In this document: positions 1 to 9,200 of the stretch, one piece after another
How the letters are laid out: every line of letters begins with the position of its first letter
Position numbering within the stretch: position 1 is the stretch's first letter
Source of the DNA: Butyrivibrio sp. YAB3001
Lineage (GTDB): Bacteria; Bacillota; Clostridia; Lachnospirales; Lachnospiraceae
DNA length: 64,000 nucleotides
Reading direction: 5' to 3'
Assembly (NCBI RefSeq): GCF_900112195.1
Contig: NZ_FOKR01000002.1
Location: forward strand, 492,833 to 556,832
Notes under the pieces: model-generated
What the model saw: only the letters and a program-made list of their open reading frames with translations
What the model was told of the DNA's origin: nothing
Databases searched by the model: none
Translations under genes and position numbers: made by a program

Positions 1-187
1 GATATTTATGCCTGTCTACCTTGGACATAAACATTTCAAGCGGTCTGACGTAAACCTTATAATCACCGTAAAGCGCCTGGTACACGACCATCTCTTCCCT
101 GGTTTCTGAATGTATAGCCAAAGTAACTATCTGATATAAATTTCCCTTAAAGTGTCTATATAACTCCTGTGGTTTTGGTTTATTCAA
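1..187 (-). CDS. DUF1653 domain protein, C-terminus cut by window edge
   Basis: A reading frame opens at a TTG (185-187) preceded by a strong AGGGAGG ribosome binding site and stays open for 62 codons to the window edge. The translation contains [28 protein letters not shown] and a VRPLEMF stretch, the typical core of DUF1653, a small one-domain family of unknown function whose members are usually 60-90 residues, so little is probably missing. It follows holA by 71 bases on the same strand and could be read from the holA promoter. There is no in-frame ATG close by, so TTG is the best start. The biochemical role is unknown. Confidence 0.8.
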   Translation of the reverse strand, partial: MNKPKPQELYRHFKGNLYQIVTLAIHSETREEMVVYQALYGDYKVYVRPLEMFMSKVDRHKY

Positions 188-258
188 AGCTAGCCCTCCC
201 TGACTATTAATAAACTTAATCTTTTTAAGTATAATCCCAAGATAATTTTATTTCAATC

Positions 259-1275
259 TTACTTTCCTGATGTAAATTTTATTATCACCATTTCGATACT
301 TATTACATAATCAAGCTTACCGCTTTTTACAGCTTCATCATTTGAAGCGCACAGTTCAAGAGCTTCTACAAGGTCTTGTCTGGTATATGCCTTTGCCCAA
401 TTAACATATTTGCCCACAAGGAACGGTGCAAGCTTAACAGCACTTGCTATAGCTGAATTATTCTTGTGATTATCGCTCATCTCCTTGATCTGAAGCATCA
501 GATTGAACTGCCTTGTGATAAGGGCCAGTATCTTAGCCGGAGGCTCCTTTAAAGCCAAAAGATCATAGTATAGATTGATCGCTCTCTTCTGATTTTTTTC
601 AACTATGGCATCCATCATGGCAAAAATCCTGTTGGTGAGCCAGTTAGCGCAGACTGCTTCGATGTCCTCCTCAGTTATCTCATCACGATACATGCAATAG
701 CAGACAAGCTTTTCAATCTCAGAACTGATATTTGACATATCTGTGCCAACTCTGTCTATCATAAATGCAACAGCTCTGGGTGAAATTGATTTTCCTTCAC
801 TCTTTATCTTGCCGGCTATCCAAGTCTTCAATGTGCCTTCATCCTGCTCCTCACAGCACATTTCAAAGCCCGTCTTAGAAACAGCCTTATAAATATCCTT
901 TCGTTTATCAACTTCTTTTTCTGCAAAAATAAAAAAAGTTGTTTCTGAAGGATTCTTGAGGTAATCAGCAAGCTCAGCACAGCCGCTCTTAAAAAAGCCG
1001 CTGTTCTCTATCAGAATAACTCTTTTATCCGATAAAAAAGGCATCGTCTCAGCAAGGTCGATAATCTCACCGGGTTTAATTGAATCTCCCTCAAATCTGG
1101 AAAAATTCATTGATGAAGCATCTCCTGCCAGGGCCTTAACCAGTTTGTCCCTGTTCTGTATACGAAGGTATGCTTCTTCCCCGTAGATAAGGTAACAATG
1201 CTTAAATGTGCCATTTTTAATATCTTCATTGAGTTGTCTTTGCTTTACAGGAAAATCCGTAGTCTTTGCGGCCAT
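259..1275 (-). CDS. holA: DNA polymerase III delta subunit
   Basis: 338 residues, normal length for HolA. Delta opens the beta clamp and is the wrench of the clamp loader at the replication fork. The N-terminal half has the AAA+-like fold seen in the family: the YLIYGEEAYL segment near residue 28 stands where a P-loop would be but lacks the GxxGxGKT signature, as expected for delta, which does not bind ATP. The C-terminal part is the helical collar domain. Firmicutes commonly place holA downstream of comEC, and here it follows comEC by 146 bases. It appears to have its own promoter in that gap. Confidence 0.93.
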   Translation of the reverse strand: MAAKTTDFPVKQRQLNEDIKNGTFKHCYLIYGEEAYLRIQNRDKLVKALAGDASSMNFSRFEGDSIKPGEIIDLAETMPFLSDKRVILIENSGFFKSGCAELADYLKNPSETTFFIFAEKEVDKRKDIYKAVSKTGFEMCCEEQDEGTLKTWIAGKIKSEGKSISPRAVAFMIDRVGTDMSNISSEIEKLVCYCMYRDEITEEDIEAVCANWLTNRIFAMMDAIVEKNQKRAINLYYDLLALKEPPAKILALITRQFNLMLQIKEMSDNHKNNSAIASAVKLAPFLVGKYVNWAKAYTRQDLVEALELCASNDEAVKSGKLDYVISIEMVIIKFTSGK

Positions 1276-1295
1276 AATTTACCCCCATCCAATCA

Positions 1296-1323
1296 ATTAT
1301 ACATTCTTAAATCAAAAATTCAA
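1296..1323 (-). promoter_or_regulatory. Predicted sigma-A promoter of holA
   Basis: On the minus strand TTGAAT (1318-1323) and TATAAT (1296-1301) are separated by 16 bases, about 20 bases upstream of the holA start. A perfect -10 and a 4/6 -35 make this a plausible promoter that would separate holA from the comEC operon. Confidence 0.55.
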
Positions 1324-1394
1324 GGATGTTCATTGTTAGATATTTTTATCTACATGGTCAAATCATATTCTTACAAATGCACGACATAGATTTC

Positions 1395-1414
1395 GTTACT
1401 GAATTAACAGTAAC
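1395..1414 (-). terminator. Weak hairpin behind comEC
   Basis: GTTACTG and CAGTAAC pair around a 6-base loop, 7 bases after the comEC stop. No good T-run follows on the minus strand, so termination would be inefficient or factor-dependent. The rest of the comEC-holA gap shows only the holA promoter. Confidence 0.3.
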
Positions 1415-1421
1415 ATTTTGT

Positions 1422-3797
1422 CTAATCTGAATTTAAATACTCATCAATGAATACCCTGCTATCCTCAATATCAACAGTTATTTCTCCTGATTCATCTGTC
1501 CTGTAAATCTGCGTCCCCGCCTTTTTTAGCCTCTCTAGAAGTTCATCGTGAGGATGACCATATCGGTTATCGATTCCACAACTGATAATTGCAATCTTAG
1601 GATTCGTAAGCTCCATAAATTCATCGCAGGTAGTGTATTTCGACCCATGATGCGCCACTTTTAAAAGTGTAAGATTTGAGTATTCCCTTGCATTTTCTCT
1701 CAAATCTTCAAGCAGATGCTCCTCCCCTTCTTTTTCAACATCTCCTGTAAAAAGAGCTTTGAACTTACCATACTTCAAAAATAGTACGGTAGAATATGCA
1801 TTTGCGCCCTGTGTAATCATATTATTCTCCGGATTTAAGCATTTTATCGTTAGTTCATTATTATCAAAAAGTTGATATAAATTACCACCACCTGGCATAA
1901 GCTTCAGCTCATCTCCGCAGCCAATATAACTGACATTTATTCCCAAGCTCTTTGCTCTTTCCTCAAGTCTATGATAATTATCTCCTCTTGAAGCTTTGGA
2001 AACATTTGGCAAAATCAGATTTTTGATTTTGATACCCCCCTTTTCCATATCATCCATTATTTCAAAAATTCCGCTCACATGATCTTCATCCTCGTGAGTG
2101 ACTACAATCGCCCTCAAACTTCCGATTCCTTCGTATTTTAGAAAAGGTATTATTGAATATTTACCAATTTCCTTTTTATCAGTACTGCCACCGTCAATCA
2201 AAATACTTTCATTGAAATTTCGGATAAGTATCCCATCTCCCTGTCCCACATCTATCATCGATATTTTCAATGGAGAAGGCATGGAGTAGATCAAAATTAT
2301 TATTCCGGTAATGATCAAAAAGCCTGATACTATACTTTGAATTTTAGTCACACGCTTATTATTCCAGGAACCATTCCTGACACAGGCTTTTCTTTTACTA
2401 CATACTCGTCTAAAAATATCTGCCGCTTTTGATATCATTCCTCCAAATACAAGCAACAAAATACAATAATATATCGCAATTTTCCATTTTGTAGTGTGCC
2501 CAAGATAGATATTTCTACCCGGCAAATCGTTTACTCCTTTGCATAAAAGCTCATAAAACTTCAAAATAAAATGAATGGGAATTTGAAGAACAAAAAGCCT
2601 AAATGGCAAGAAGCTACCAACAATAGCACAAATTATTCCCATGATCATTAGTGGCGCCATAAGTGGAATTATAAAAAGATTAAGAAAAATACTCCAGATC
2701 GGATATGTATAATAACAGCTCATATATACAGGAAGCGTAACAAGCAGAATCGAAATACTTACAGTTACTCCTGACATGCAATAATTCAATAACTTTTGCA
2801 ATAAGCCCGGCTCCTTGTCATCTGCAAAATTCATCTTAAATCTTTTTCTTTTTTTGAATACCTTTTCAAGTTTTGGCTTTATATAAGCTATTCCTATTAT
2901 TGCTCCGAAAGAAAATAAAAATCCGCTGTTATACAAATACAGAGGCTGCTCAAATAGGAGCATGATTTCTACCACCGAAAGACTTGTGAGCATGTCATAC
3001 GTTCTCCCAATGATCGGCGCAATCAGCCTCAGCGCGAACATAACAATCGCTCTTGCCGCTGATGAGCTCATTCCGCACATTTGCCCGTAGGCATACATAA
3101 AAAGTATTGGAATGACAGACGCTGCAGCCTGCGACATTTTTATTTTTCGCAAAAGCTTGTATATTCCCATGCCAATTATTGAGATGTGAAGTCCACTCAC
3201 CGCCAGAATATGGATAATACCTGAATTTTTATATAATTCTCTTGTTTCTTCATCCATAAAAGACTTATCACCCAATATGACAGCCTTCATTATTGATGAA
3301 TCATCTTTGCCCAGATTTCTGTCAAATACTGCTTCAAGACTGTATTTTATCTTATACAATGATTCATAGAATAAATTGCATTTCCCGGCAGCTTGAAGTA
3401 TTCTGGCATTTTTTATTCTATATGCAATTTTTAAAGTTGAGTAATATAGTGGTGTGTCAAATTCGCCAAAATTTCTCGGCGCCGAAAAGGACTGTATTTT
3501 CCCGGTAATCTCAACCTGCTGGCCGATTAAGGGTTCAACATAATCCTCTGATGACATATAACATTGAATGTATCTGTTCTTACCTAATGTTTCATTTGAT
3601 GGAATGATATAGATAACCGGCGCTATCTCCCCAAGATAGTCGACTTTGTACTCTTTTTTGTCTACAGTGCCAACTATCCGGGCAAGCTCTCCGTCAATTT
3701 CAGAATAATCGATAAGATACTTAGATGAAAACAATTCAAGATATAAATAGACAATCACCGTTATTACTACAGAAATAAAACATAACGGTCGTTTCAT
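1422..3797 (-). CDS. comEC: ComEC/Rec2-type DNA uptake channel with metallo-beta-lactamase domain
   Basis: 791 residues, the usual full length. ComEC forms the inner-membrane channel that passes single-stranded DNA during transformation. Domain order: an N-terminal membrane anchor with an OB-like extracytoplasmic domain (residues 1-150), the multi-helix Competence domain (about 170-480, containing HILAVSGLHISIIG), then a cytoplasmic metallo-beta-lactamase domain from about 520 with MIDVGQGDGILI, ILIDGG, the zinc motif THEDEDHVSG and VAHHGS. No frameshift is visible, so the channel should be functional. It ends an operon that also holds a comEA-like gene, a two-component system and a GerMN lipoprotein. 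A separate DNA-processing nuclease is not encoded here. Confidence 0.93.
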   Translation of the reverse strand: MKRPLCFISVVITVIVYLYLELFSSKYLIDYSEIDGELARIVGTVDKKEYKVDYLGEIAPVIYIIPSNETLGKNRYIQCYMSSEDYVEPLIGQQVEITGKIQSFSAPRNFGEFDTPLYYSTLKIAYRIKNARILQAAGKCNLFYESLYKIKYSLEAVFDRNLGKDDSSIMKAVILGDKSFMDEETRELYKNSGIIHILAVSGLHISIIGMGIYKLLRKIKMSQAAASVIPILFMYAYGQMCGMSSSAARAIVMFALRLIAPIIGRTYDMLTSLSVVEIMLLFEQPLYLYNSGFLFSFGAIIGIAYIKPKLEKVFKKRKRFKMNFADDKEPGLLQKLLNYCMSGVTVSISILLVTLPVYMSCYYTYPIWSIFLNLFIIPLMAPLMIMGIICAIVGSFLPFRLFVLQIPIHFILKFYELLCKGVNDLPGRNIYLGHTTKWKIAIYYCILLLVFGGMISKAADIFRRVCSKRKACVRNGSWNNKRVTKIQSIVSGFLIITGIIILIYSMPSPLKISMIDVGQGDGILIRNFNESILIDGGSTDKKEIGKYSIIPFLKYEGIGSLRAIVVTHEDEDHVSGIFEIMDDMEKGGIKIKNLILPNVSKASRGDNYHRLEERAKSLGINVSYIGCGDELKLMPGGGNLYQLFDNNELTIKCLNPENNMITQGANAYSTVLFLKYGKFKALFTGDVEKEGEEHLLEDLRENAREYSNLTLLKVAHHGSKYTTCDEFMELTNPKIAIISCGIDNRYGHPHDELLERLKKAGTQIYRTDESGEITVDIEDSRVFIDEYLNSD

Positions 3798-3824
3798 AAA
3801 AATATTCCTTATAAATCTTGCTTT

Positions 3825-4766
3825 TTATTCAATTAAATCCAAATTTCTTTCATATGGTCCCACAATTGTATGGTCCATATATATAAATTCATACTCGCCA
3901 TTTACAGAAAAAGCGACTTTGTTTATATTTGGCAATTCTGTAACAGTATTAACCATTGAATAGATTGCAACCTCAGATGACACTTTATTTGGCTGTGTCG
4001 TAAAAGCCGAATCAAAATCTATGTAGCACACTCCGTCCTTTACATTGATACTTCTTACCTTAGTCTCTTTAGAGATTGTGGGAATTGCTATATCAGTGTT
4101 AGGTCCGCTTATAATCTGCTCTATCGCAAGCTTTTCCATTGAGATATTACTGTTGTAAACTACGGATCTGTAAACAGGTATGAGCTTTGTTCCTTCGGGA
4201 TTGGAAAAGTATAATTTTAACTCTACCCTTTCATAGGTATTTATCTCATTTCCCGCATTATAGATAAAAGTATCGGCTGACATATTTCCTATTACATTTC
4301 CGTTGTGATCAGTGATAGGTGTTCCCTCTATCTGGAAATTCACGTAATCCACTGCCTCAAGCTGAGTAAAGGTTCTTACAATAGCAGCGCGGTCAAGTAT
4401 TTCAAGCGTACTATCAAGATTTGAATAATTAGCATTAAAATTAAGAGTAAGAAGCTTGTCATGAAGAGAATATCCAATCACATCTATGTCCCCTGATATC
4501 GGAGCTTCATACTGCAATCTCGAAGGCATTACTTTTAACACACCCAAGAGTTCTTCCACTGCTTCATTAGGATTATGAAGTGATGCAAGCTCATAGCTCT
4601 GGGAAATAATCCCGGTCTCGCTGGTGTTTACAAAATACACCTGTATGGTATTCTCCGAAACTGCCTCTTTTCGTGAACATGAACACATAAGTATCATAAC
4701 TAAAAACATGATACCCACAGTTATATTATTATGTAGTATTCTTTTCTGAATTTTACCTCTCATCAT
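3825..4766 (-). CDS. GerMN-domain lipoprotein
   Basis: 313 residues with a hydrophobic N-terminus ending in a plausible lipobox (ILMCSC), so a lipid-anchored protein outside the membrane. Two GerMN-like modules follow (about residues 40-165 and 185-305); each holds LTLNFN or CYIDFDSAF type strands typical of the GerM/LpqB fold. GerM acts in spore or cell-envelope processes and LpqB partners a sensor kinase in actinobacteria. The ATG at 4766 shares one base with the kinase stop (TGATG) and has GGGAG seven bases upstream; a GTG at 4769 is the alternative. Tight coupling to the kinase suggests, as inference, an accessory role in its sensing. Confidence 0.82.
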   Translation of the reverse strand: MMRGKIQKRILHNNITVGIMFLVMILMCSCSRKEAVSENTIQVYFVNTSETGIISQSYELASLHNPNEAVEELLGVLKVMPSRLQYEAPISGDIDVIGYSLHDKLLTLNFNANYSNLDSTLEILDRAAIVRTFTQLEAVDYVNFQIEGTPITDHNGNVIGNMSADTFIYNAGNEINTYERVELKLYFSNPEGTKLIPVYRSVVYNSNISMEKLAIEQIISGPNTDIAIPTISKETKVRSINVKDGVCYIDFDSAFTTQPNKVSSEVAIYSMVNTVTELPNINKVAFSVNGEYEFIYMDHTIVGPYERNLDLIE

Positions 4767-6280
4767 CACTTAGCTCCCACACTGGTAAGCGGCAGTTTCA
4801 CTATAAACGTTGTGCCTTCTCCAAGAGCGCTCTTAACTTCTATTGTGCCTCTGTGCATAAGTACAGCATTTCTTGCAATTGAAAGGCCAAGCCCTGTTCC
4901 TCCGATTTCTCTGGAACGAGACTTATCAACACGGTAAAATCTCTCATAAATATGATCCAGAGCATCCTCAGGGATTCCCATTCCCGAATCAATAACCGAG
5001 ATAAAGAAAAACTGATGGTCCGCATCTAATTCAACTCTGACAAAGCCATTATCTTTGTTGTACTTAATGGCATTTTCCACAAGATTCATGATAACCAGTG
5101 AAATCTTAACTTCATCAATTGCCGCTGTTATAGCTCTTTTGCTGTCCAAAACAAGTTCAATATTATGCTCTCTTGCTATTGGTCTCATTCGTTTTAAAAC
5201 GCTTTCCGTAAGCGCCACAACATCGACAGTTGTTATTGTAAGTCCTGCAGAAGTCTTATCCATCCTGACAAGCGATAACAGGTCATTTATGATCTTATCT
5301 TCTCTGTCAATCTCACTTCCAATGTCTGTCATAAATTCGCGGTAAACCTCATTGGGAACATTCTCCTGAGCCAAAAGAGAATCCGCAAGTATTTTTATGG
5401 AAGTAATAGGTGTCTTAAGCTCATGTGACACATTAGAAACAAATTCCTGTCTTGAATCATCAAGAACCTTCATTCTTCGCAAAAGAGCATTAAACGCCAT
5501 AATGATCTGTTCTGTCTCGATATAATTTGGTCCGACGATAGGTTTATCGGTATAGCCCTCTTTTATGTCGTTTATCGCTGCGGTTATGCGGTCAAAAGGC
5601 TTCAATAACGTATATGAAACTACTGCTGCGAAAGCAAAAATGATCGTGACAATGATAATCTCAATTGTCGTAGCTCGTCTGTCAAGAATTTCCATTGTCG
5701 TAGCTATAGTATCTGTAGATACGCTGGTAAGAAGCACACCCTTCACCGCAGAATTGCTTGAACCATTCTCCGATACATCCTGCTCCTGAATAAGCTGTGA
5801 TTCAATAATAGGTGTCAGAAGCTCGATATAACCATTACTCTGGTCATATCGCGACATAGTCCCCTTGGGGCCTGTCTTTAGGCAATTTACAACTTCTTCT
5901 GAAATGATAGTCTTGCCCTGACTGATATTATAAGTATCCTTAACAACTTTAAGATCGTCATTAATAACGATTACTCTTCCATCATAGAGGTTTGCAAGCA
6001 TATCCAATTCCGCATTGATAACTTCAGAAGACTGATCCTGTAGATAATTGTAGGTAATAAGGTGATTTGCCAAAATACGAAGCTGAGTCTGAACCTCAGT
6101 CTGCTTGACACTGACAGCACGATTTTCGTAACTGTCCAGGATAATAATGTGCATGCAAAGACATGACAACAATCCTGTAACAGCAACGATAACGAAGAAA
6201 CGTACCCGAAGACTTTTCAAGACATCACTTATTTTTAATTGTTTAAAAAAATCCACAATGCCATTTATAATTTTTTTCAT
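4766..6280 (-). CDS. Membrane sensor histidine kinase (WalK/ResE-like architecture)
   Basis: 504 residues. Two membrane helices (about 26-48 and 200-222) flank an extracellular sensor domain of about 150 residues; HAMP follows to about 270. HisKA carries FVSNVSHELKTP with the phospho-accepting His near 285. The ATPase domain shows the N box NLVENAIKYN, DSGMGIPED and GGTGLGLSIA. There is no PAS domain, unlike Bacillus WalK. It phosphorylates the response regulator encoded 15 bases upstream and is followed by a coupled GerMN lipoprotein. The ligand is unknown. All catalytic motifs look intact. Confidence 0.92.
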   Translation of the reverse strand: MKKIINGIVDFFKQLKISDVLKSLRVRFFVIVAVTGLLSCLCMHIIILDSYENRAVSVKQTEVQTQLRILANHLITYNYLQDQSSEVINAELDMLANLYDGRVIVINDDLKVVKDTYNISQGKTIISEEVVNCLKTGPKGTMSRYDQSNGYIELLTPIIESQLIQEQDVSENGSSNSAVKGVLLTSVSTDTIATTMEILDRRATTIEIIIVTIIFAFAAVVSYTLLKPFDRITAAINDIKEGYTDKPIVGPNYIETEQIIMAFNALLRRMKVLDDSRQEFVSNVSHELKTPITSIKILADSLLAQENVPNEVYREFMTDIGSEIDREDKIINDLLSLVRMDKTSAGLTITTVDVVALTESVLKRMRPIAREHNIELVLDSKRAITAAIDEVKISLVIMNLVENAIKYNKDNGFVRVELDADHQFFFISVIDSGMGIPEDALDHIYERFYRVDKSRSREIGGTGLGLSIARNAVLMHRGTIEVKSALGEGTTFIVKLPLTSVGAK

Positions 6281-6295
6281 ATTCTTGTGATTTGA

Positions 6296-6976
6296 TCAGG
6301 CCTGGAAATAATAGCCACTACCCCATTTAGTTCTGACATATCTGGGCTCACTAGGATTAGACTCAAGCTTCTCGCGAAGTCTCCTGATATGCACATCAAC
6401 AGTTCTGGCATCACCTGGATAATCATTGCCCCAAATGGCTGTTAAAAGTTCATCCCTGGAATAAACCTTCCCCGGATTTGTTGCTAAGAGTTCCAAAAGC
6501 TCATACTCTCTACTGGTAACATTTATTTCCCTGTTGCCGACAAATACTCTTCTGTACTCTTCATGAAGCTTAAGGTCACCGTAGGTTATAACTCCCTTAT
6601 TATCTACAGCCTTGGAAGTTCTTCTCATTATAGCCTTGATCCTTGCCTTAACTTCAAGAATATTAAACGGCTTTGTAATATAGTCATCAGCACCATACTC
6701 AAGGCCCAAAATCTTGTCCATATCATCGCCCTTTGCAGTCAGCATGATAATCGGAACATTAGAAAACTCTCTGATCTGCTGGCAAACTTCAAAGCCGGAC
6801 ATTACCGGAAGCATTACATCAAGCAAAATAATGTCATAATTATTAGCTTTGGCTTTATCTACAGCCTCCTGCCCGTCATAGGCACAGTCAACCTGAATAT
6901 CATCCTGCTCGAGACTAAACTTTATGCCCTTAACTATTATCTTTTCATCATCGACAACCAGTGCCTTCTTGCCCAT
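6296..6976 (-). CDS. OmpR/PhoB-family response regulator
   Basis: 226 residues: receiver domain (1-120) with acidic pocket DDE near 10, phospho-acceptor Asp53 in DIILLDVMLP and Lys102 in the YITKPF motif, then a winged-helix DNA-binding domain (about 130-226) with DVHIRRLREKLE and RYVRTKWGSGYYF. It partners the kinase directly downstream and lies 13 bases after the comEA-like gene, so the pair is probably transcribed together with DNA-uptake genes. Sequence style is close to the WalR/YycF and PhoP group, but the target regulon cannot be read from here. Confidence 0.92.
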   Translation of the reverse strand: MGKKALVVDDEKIIVKGIKFSLEQDDIQVDCAYDGQEAVDKAKANNYDIILLDVMLPVMSGFEVCQQIREFSNVPIIMLTAKGDDMDKILGLEYGADDYITKPFNILEVKARIKAIMRRTSKAVDNKGVITYGDLKLHEEYRRVFVGNREINVTSREYELLELLATNPGKVYSRDELLTAIWGNDYPGDARTVDVHIRRLREKLESNPSEPRYVRTKWGSGYYFQA

Positions 6977-6989
6977 AAAACCACCATTT

Positions 6990-7631
6990 CTATACTGTAA
7001 TGCGATCTTTGATCTTGCTAAACATTTTATCCTTGATTCCAGATATCTTCATTATATCTTCTATTTTAGAAAAATCACCATTTTCAGTTCTATAATCTAT
7101 TATCCTGCCGGCTATGCCATCGCCAATCCCCGGAAGAGTCTTAAGTTCCTCTTTTGAAGCTTTATTAATGTTCACAAGTCCATTGCTGTCAGTCTCTGCA
7201 GCCGGCTCATTACCATCATAAGAACTAAGTGAAGATGAATTAGCTGCACTTTCTACCTGCTCAATAGTCGGAATCTGTAGTTTGATCCCATCCTGCACAG
7301 TAGCAGCCAGATTAACATAAGTCACATCTGCATCAACTGAAAAACCACCGGCAGCATCAACTGCATCTATAAGCCGGCTTCCGTCAGATAAATAGTAAAC
7401 ACCGGGATTATTAACAGCGCCGCAGACATAAACTCCAAGTAATACTTCCTCTGCAGCAGTTGAAGCTTCCAACGTCACAGCTTCCGCTAAATCCTTTTGC
7501 CCTGATGAATCTTCATGTTCCTCCGTCAAAAGAATCGTACTTTCTTCACTATGTAAAACCATTTCAGAATCTGCCCTTTTACACCCCGTAAGGAGCATCA
7601 TAAGAGCCAATATTAGAATTATTTTTTGCAT
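6990..7631 (-). CDS. comEA: ComEA-like DNA-binding lipoprotein (SLBB + helix-hairpin-helix)
   Basis: 213 residues. ComEA binds incoming double-stranded DNA outside the membrane and hands it to ComEC. The start at 7631 is set by GGAGGAAAC just upstream; a longer in-frame ATG lacks a good site. The protein opens with a lipoprotein signal (LMMLLTGC) rather than the single membrane anchor usual in ComEA. An SLBB-like domain (about 70-125, VYVCGAVNNPGVY) precedes paired helix-hairpin-helix motifs (about 148-213, LVNINKASKEELKTLPGIG). First gene of the run leading to comEC. Confidence 0.88.
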   Translation of the reverse strand: MQKIILILALMMLLTGCKRADSEMVLHSEESTILLTEEHEDSSGQKDLAEAVTLEASTAAEEVLLGVYVCGAVNNPGVYYLSDGSRLIDAVDAAGGFSVDADVTYVNLAATVQDGIKLQIPTIEQVESAANSSSLSSYDGNEPAAETDSNGLVNINKASKEELKTLPGIGDGIAGRIIDYRTENGDFSKIEDIMKISGIKDKMFSKIKDRITV

Positions 7632-7670
7632 GTTTCCTCCAAAATCAGAGGACCCCGCCATGCTTTTCTT

Positions 7671-7699
7671 ATTGTAGTAAAGAAAAAGAATTTCCGCAA
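7671..7699 (-). promoter_or_regulatory. Predicted promoter of the comEA-to-comEC operon
   Basis: Minus-strand TTGCGG (7694-7699), 17-base spacer, TACAAT (7671-7676), about 40 bases upstream of the comEA start and outside the preceding gene. Confidence 0.5.
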
Positions 7700-7709
7700 G
7701 TTATATTAT

Positions 7710-9200
7710 TTAATCGCTTTCCTCGGAAAGGCCTTCGGTAATATCTAAATTCTCAGGATCAGGCAATGTTTCTTCCACAAATTGCTCTCCAGTGATCTGA
7801 GTCTTTATCTTTTCAGAAACCTGCTTAAGTATTGAATTACAATCTTCTCCATTCCATATCTTGGTAAATGCAATCTCAAGTTCCATCCAAAGATTACTTG
7901 TTTCTATAGTCTTCGGCATAGGAATGGAATCGTCGTAAACATCTACAAAAGTAGATAAATTATTGTCGTTATACTTTATTCCGTAATGAGCGGCAAGCTT
8001 TCCGCTGTTATTGTAAAGATCTGCAGAATTGTCATTGCAGATATATCTTGCTACAGCATTTGCCTTTGCAATATTCTCAGTATAGCCGTTCACCACAATA
8101 CAGTCTGTGACAGACATGGTTCTCGTGCTGTATTTGCTATTAAGGTCAGGCATATCGGCAACGCCAAATTCGTAAGGGCATTCTCCGGAATTCTGAGCTG
8201 CCTTTATTTTCCCGATAATATCTGTTGTAGCAACAGTAAAGACTATCTTACCATCTATGAAATCCTGTGAAACACTCTCGTAGTCTATTTCATCGGCATC
8301 AATAGCAAAGAACTGATTGAGCTGCTGATAAATCTTCATACAGCTGATAGTATCAGTGTTGTAGATATCTATCATGCTCACATCATCACCGGCTCTGCCA
8401 CCAACATTCATATAATTTCCTACAAATGAATAATTGTAAAAAATATCGGTAACATCCCACTTAAATACCGCTTCAACCTGCTCAGGCGCATTATAACTCT
8501 GGGCAAATTCCAGAATATCGGAAATAGTCTTAGGAAGATTTTTCTCTACTTCACTATCAATCATATCCTGCGTAATACTAAGTTCCGCAGCTTCCTCAGT
8601 GCCCCCTTCAGCCTCTGCATTTTCTGTTGTCTCGCTGCCCTCCTGAGCGTTTTCTGCTTCAGCAAGAAACATCGCATTCTCAAGATTTTCTGCAGCCATA
8701 TCCTCTAAATATGTCTTATTGTAAATAAGCGAACTGGTCTCAAAATAAAATGGATAAGCAATATATCTTCCATTATAGGTAACCGACCTTATAGCCGCAT
8801 CAGGAAACATTTCCGATGAAAGATAATCCTCTCCATCTGTTATTTCCATTGCAAGACCGGCAAGATACGCCTTTTCCAAAGAATCGTTTGTTATTATAAA
8901 AATATCAGGATAGTTTTCATTAGCCAGAGAAGCTTCATTAATAGCTTCAAGATATTCAAGACCTGAAACAAGAACAGGCTCAATGCGCACATTCTGATTA
9001 GTTTCAGAATACGCCACGGAGCGAGCCTGCAAATAAGGAGTCAAGGCTTCATCCGTGTACCAAAGCCTTATAGTCGTTTTCCCGGTAGGAAAAATAGAGT
9101 AGCTCTCAAAAATGCTCTGCCCTGAGCGAGCATATACAAATGTGCCCGCCAGAGCCGCTGCTACTAGTAAAATTGAAAAAATTCTAACTTTAATTCTCAT
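7710..9200 (-). CDS. Extracellular solute-binding protein, ABC-importer type
   Basis: 496 residues. An N-terminal hydrophobic segment (about 6-24) without a lipobox Cys suggests a signal peptide or uncleaved anchor. The rest looks like a family 1 (sugar-binding type) solute-binding protein: TTIRLWYTDE near the start, INEASLANENYPDIFII, and YPFYFETSSLIYNKTYL in the hinge region. A Glu/Ala-rich insertion lies around residues 175-215. The start at 9200 overlaps the argD stop as ATGA, so translation is coupled to arginine biosynthesis; an upstream ATG at 9215 is less likely. No permease or ATPase genes are adjacent, so the ligand and transporter are unknown. Confidence 0.8.
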   Translation of the reverse strand: MRIKVRIFSILLVAAALAGTFVYARSGQSIFESYSIFPTGKTTIRLWYTDEALTPYLQARSVAYSETNQNVRIEPVLVSGLEYLEAINEASLANENYPDIFIITNDSLEKAYLAGLAMEITDGEDYLSSEMFPDAAIRSVTYNGRYIAYPFYFETSSLIYNKTYLEDMAAENLENAMFLAEAENAQEGSETTENAEAEGGTEEAAELSITQDMIDSEVEKNLPKTISDILEFAQSYNAPEQVEAVFKWDVTDIFYNYSFVGNYMNVGGRAGDDVSMIDIYNTDTISCMKIYQQLNQFFAIDADEIDYESVSQDFIDGKIVFTVATTDIIGKIKAAQNSGECPYEFGVADMPDLNSKYSTRTMSVTDCIVVNGYTENIAKANAVARYICNDNSADLYNNSGKLAAHYGIKYNDNNLSTFVDVYDDSIPMPKTIETSNLWMELEIAFTKIWNGEDCNSILKQVSEKIKTQITGEQFVEETLPDPENLDITEGLSEESD

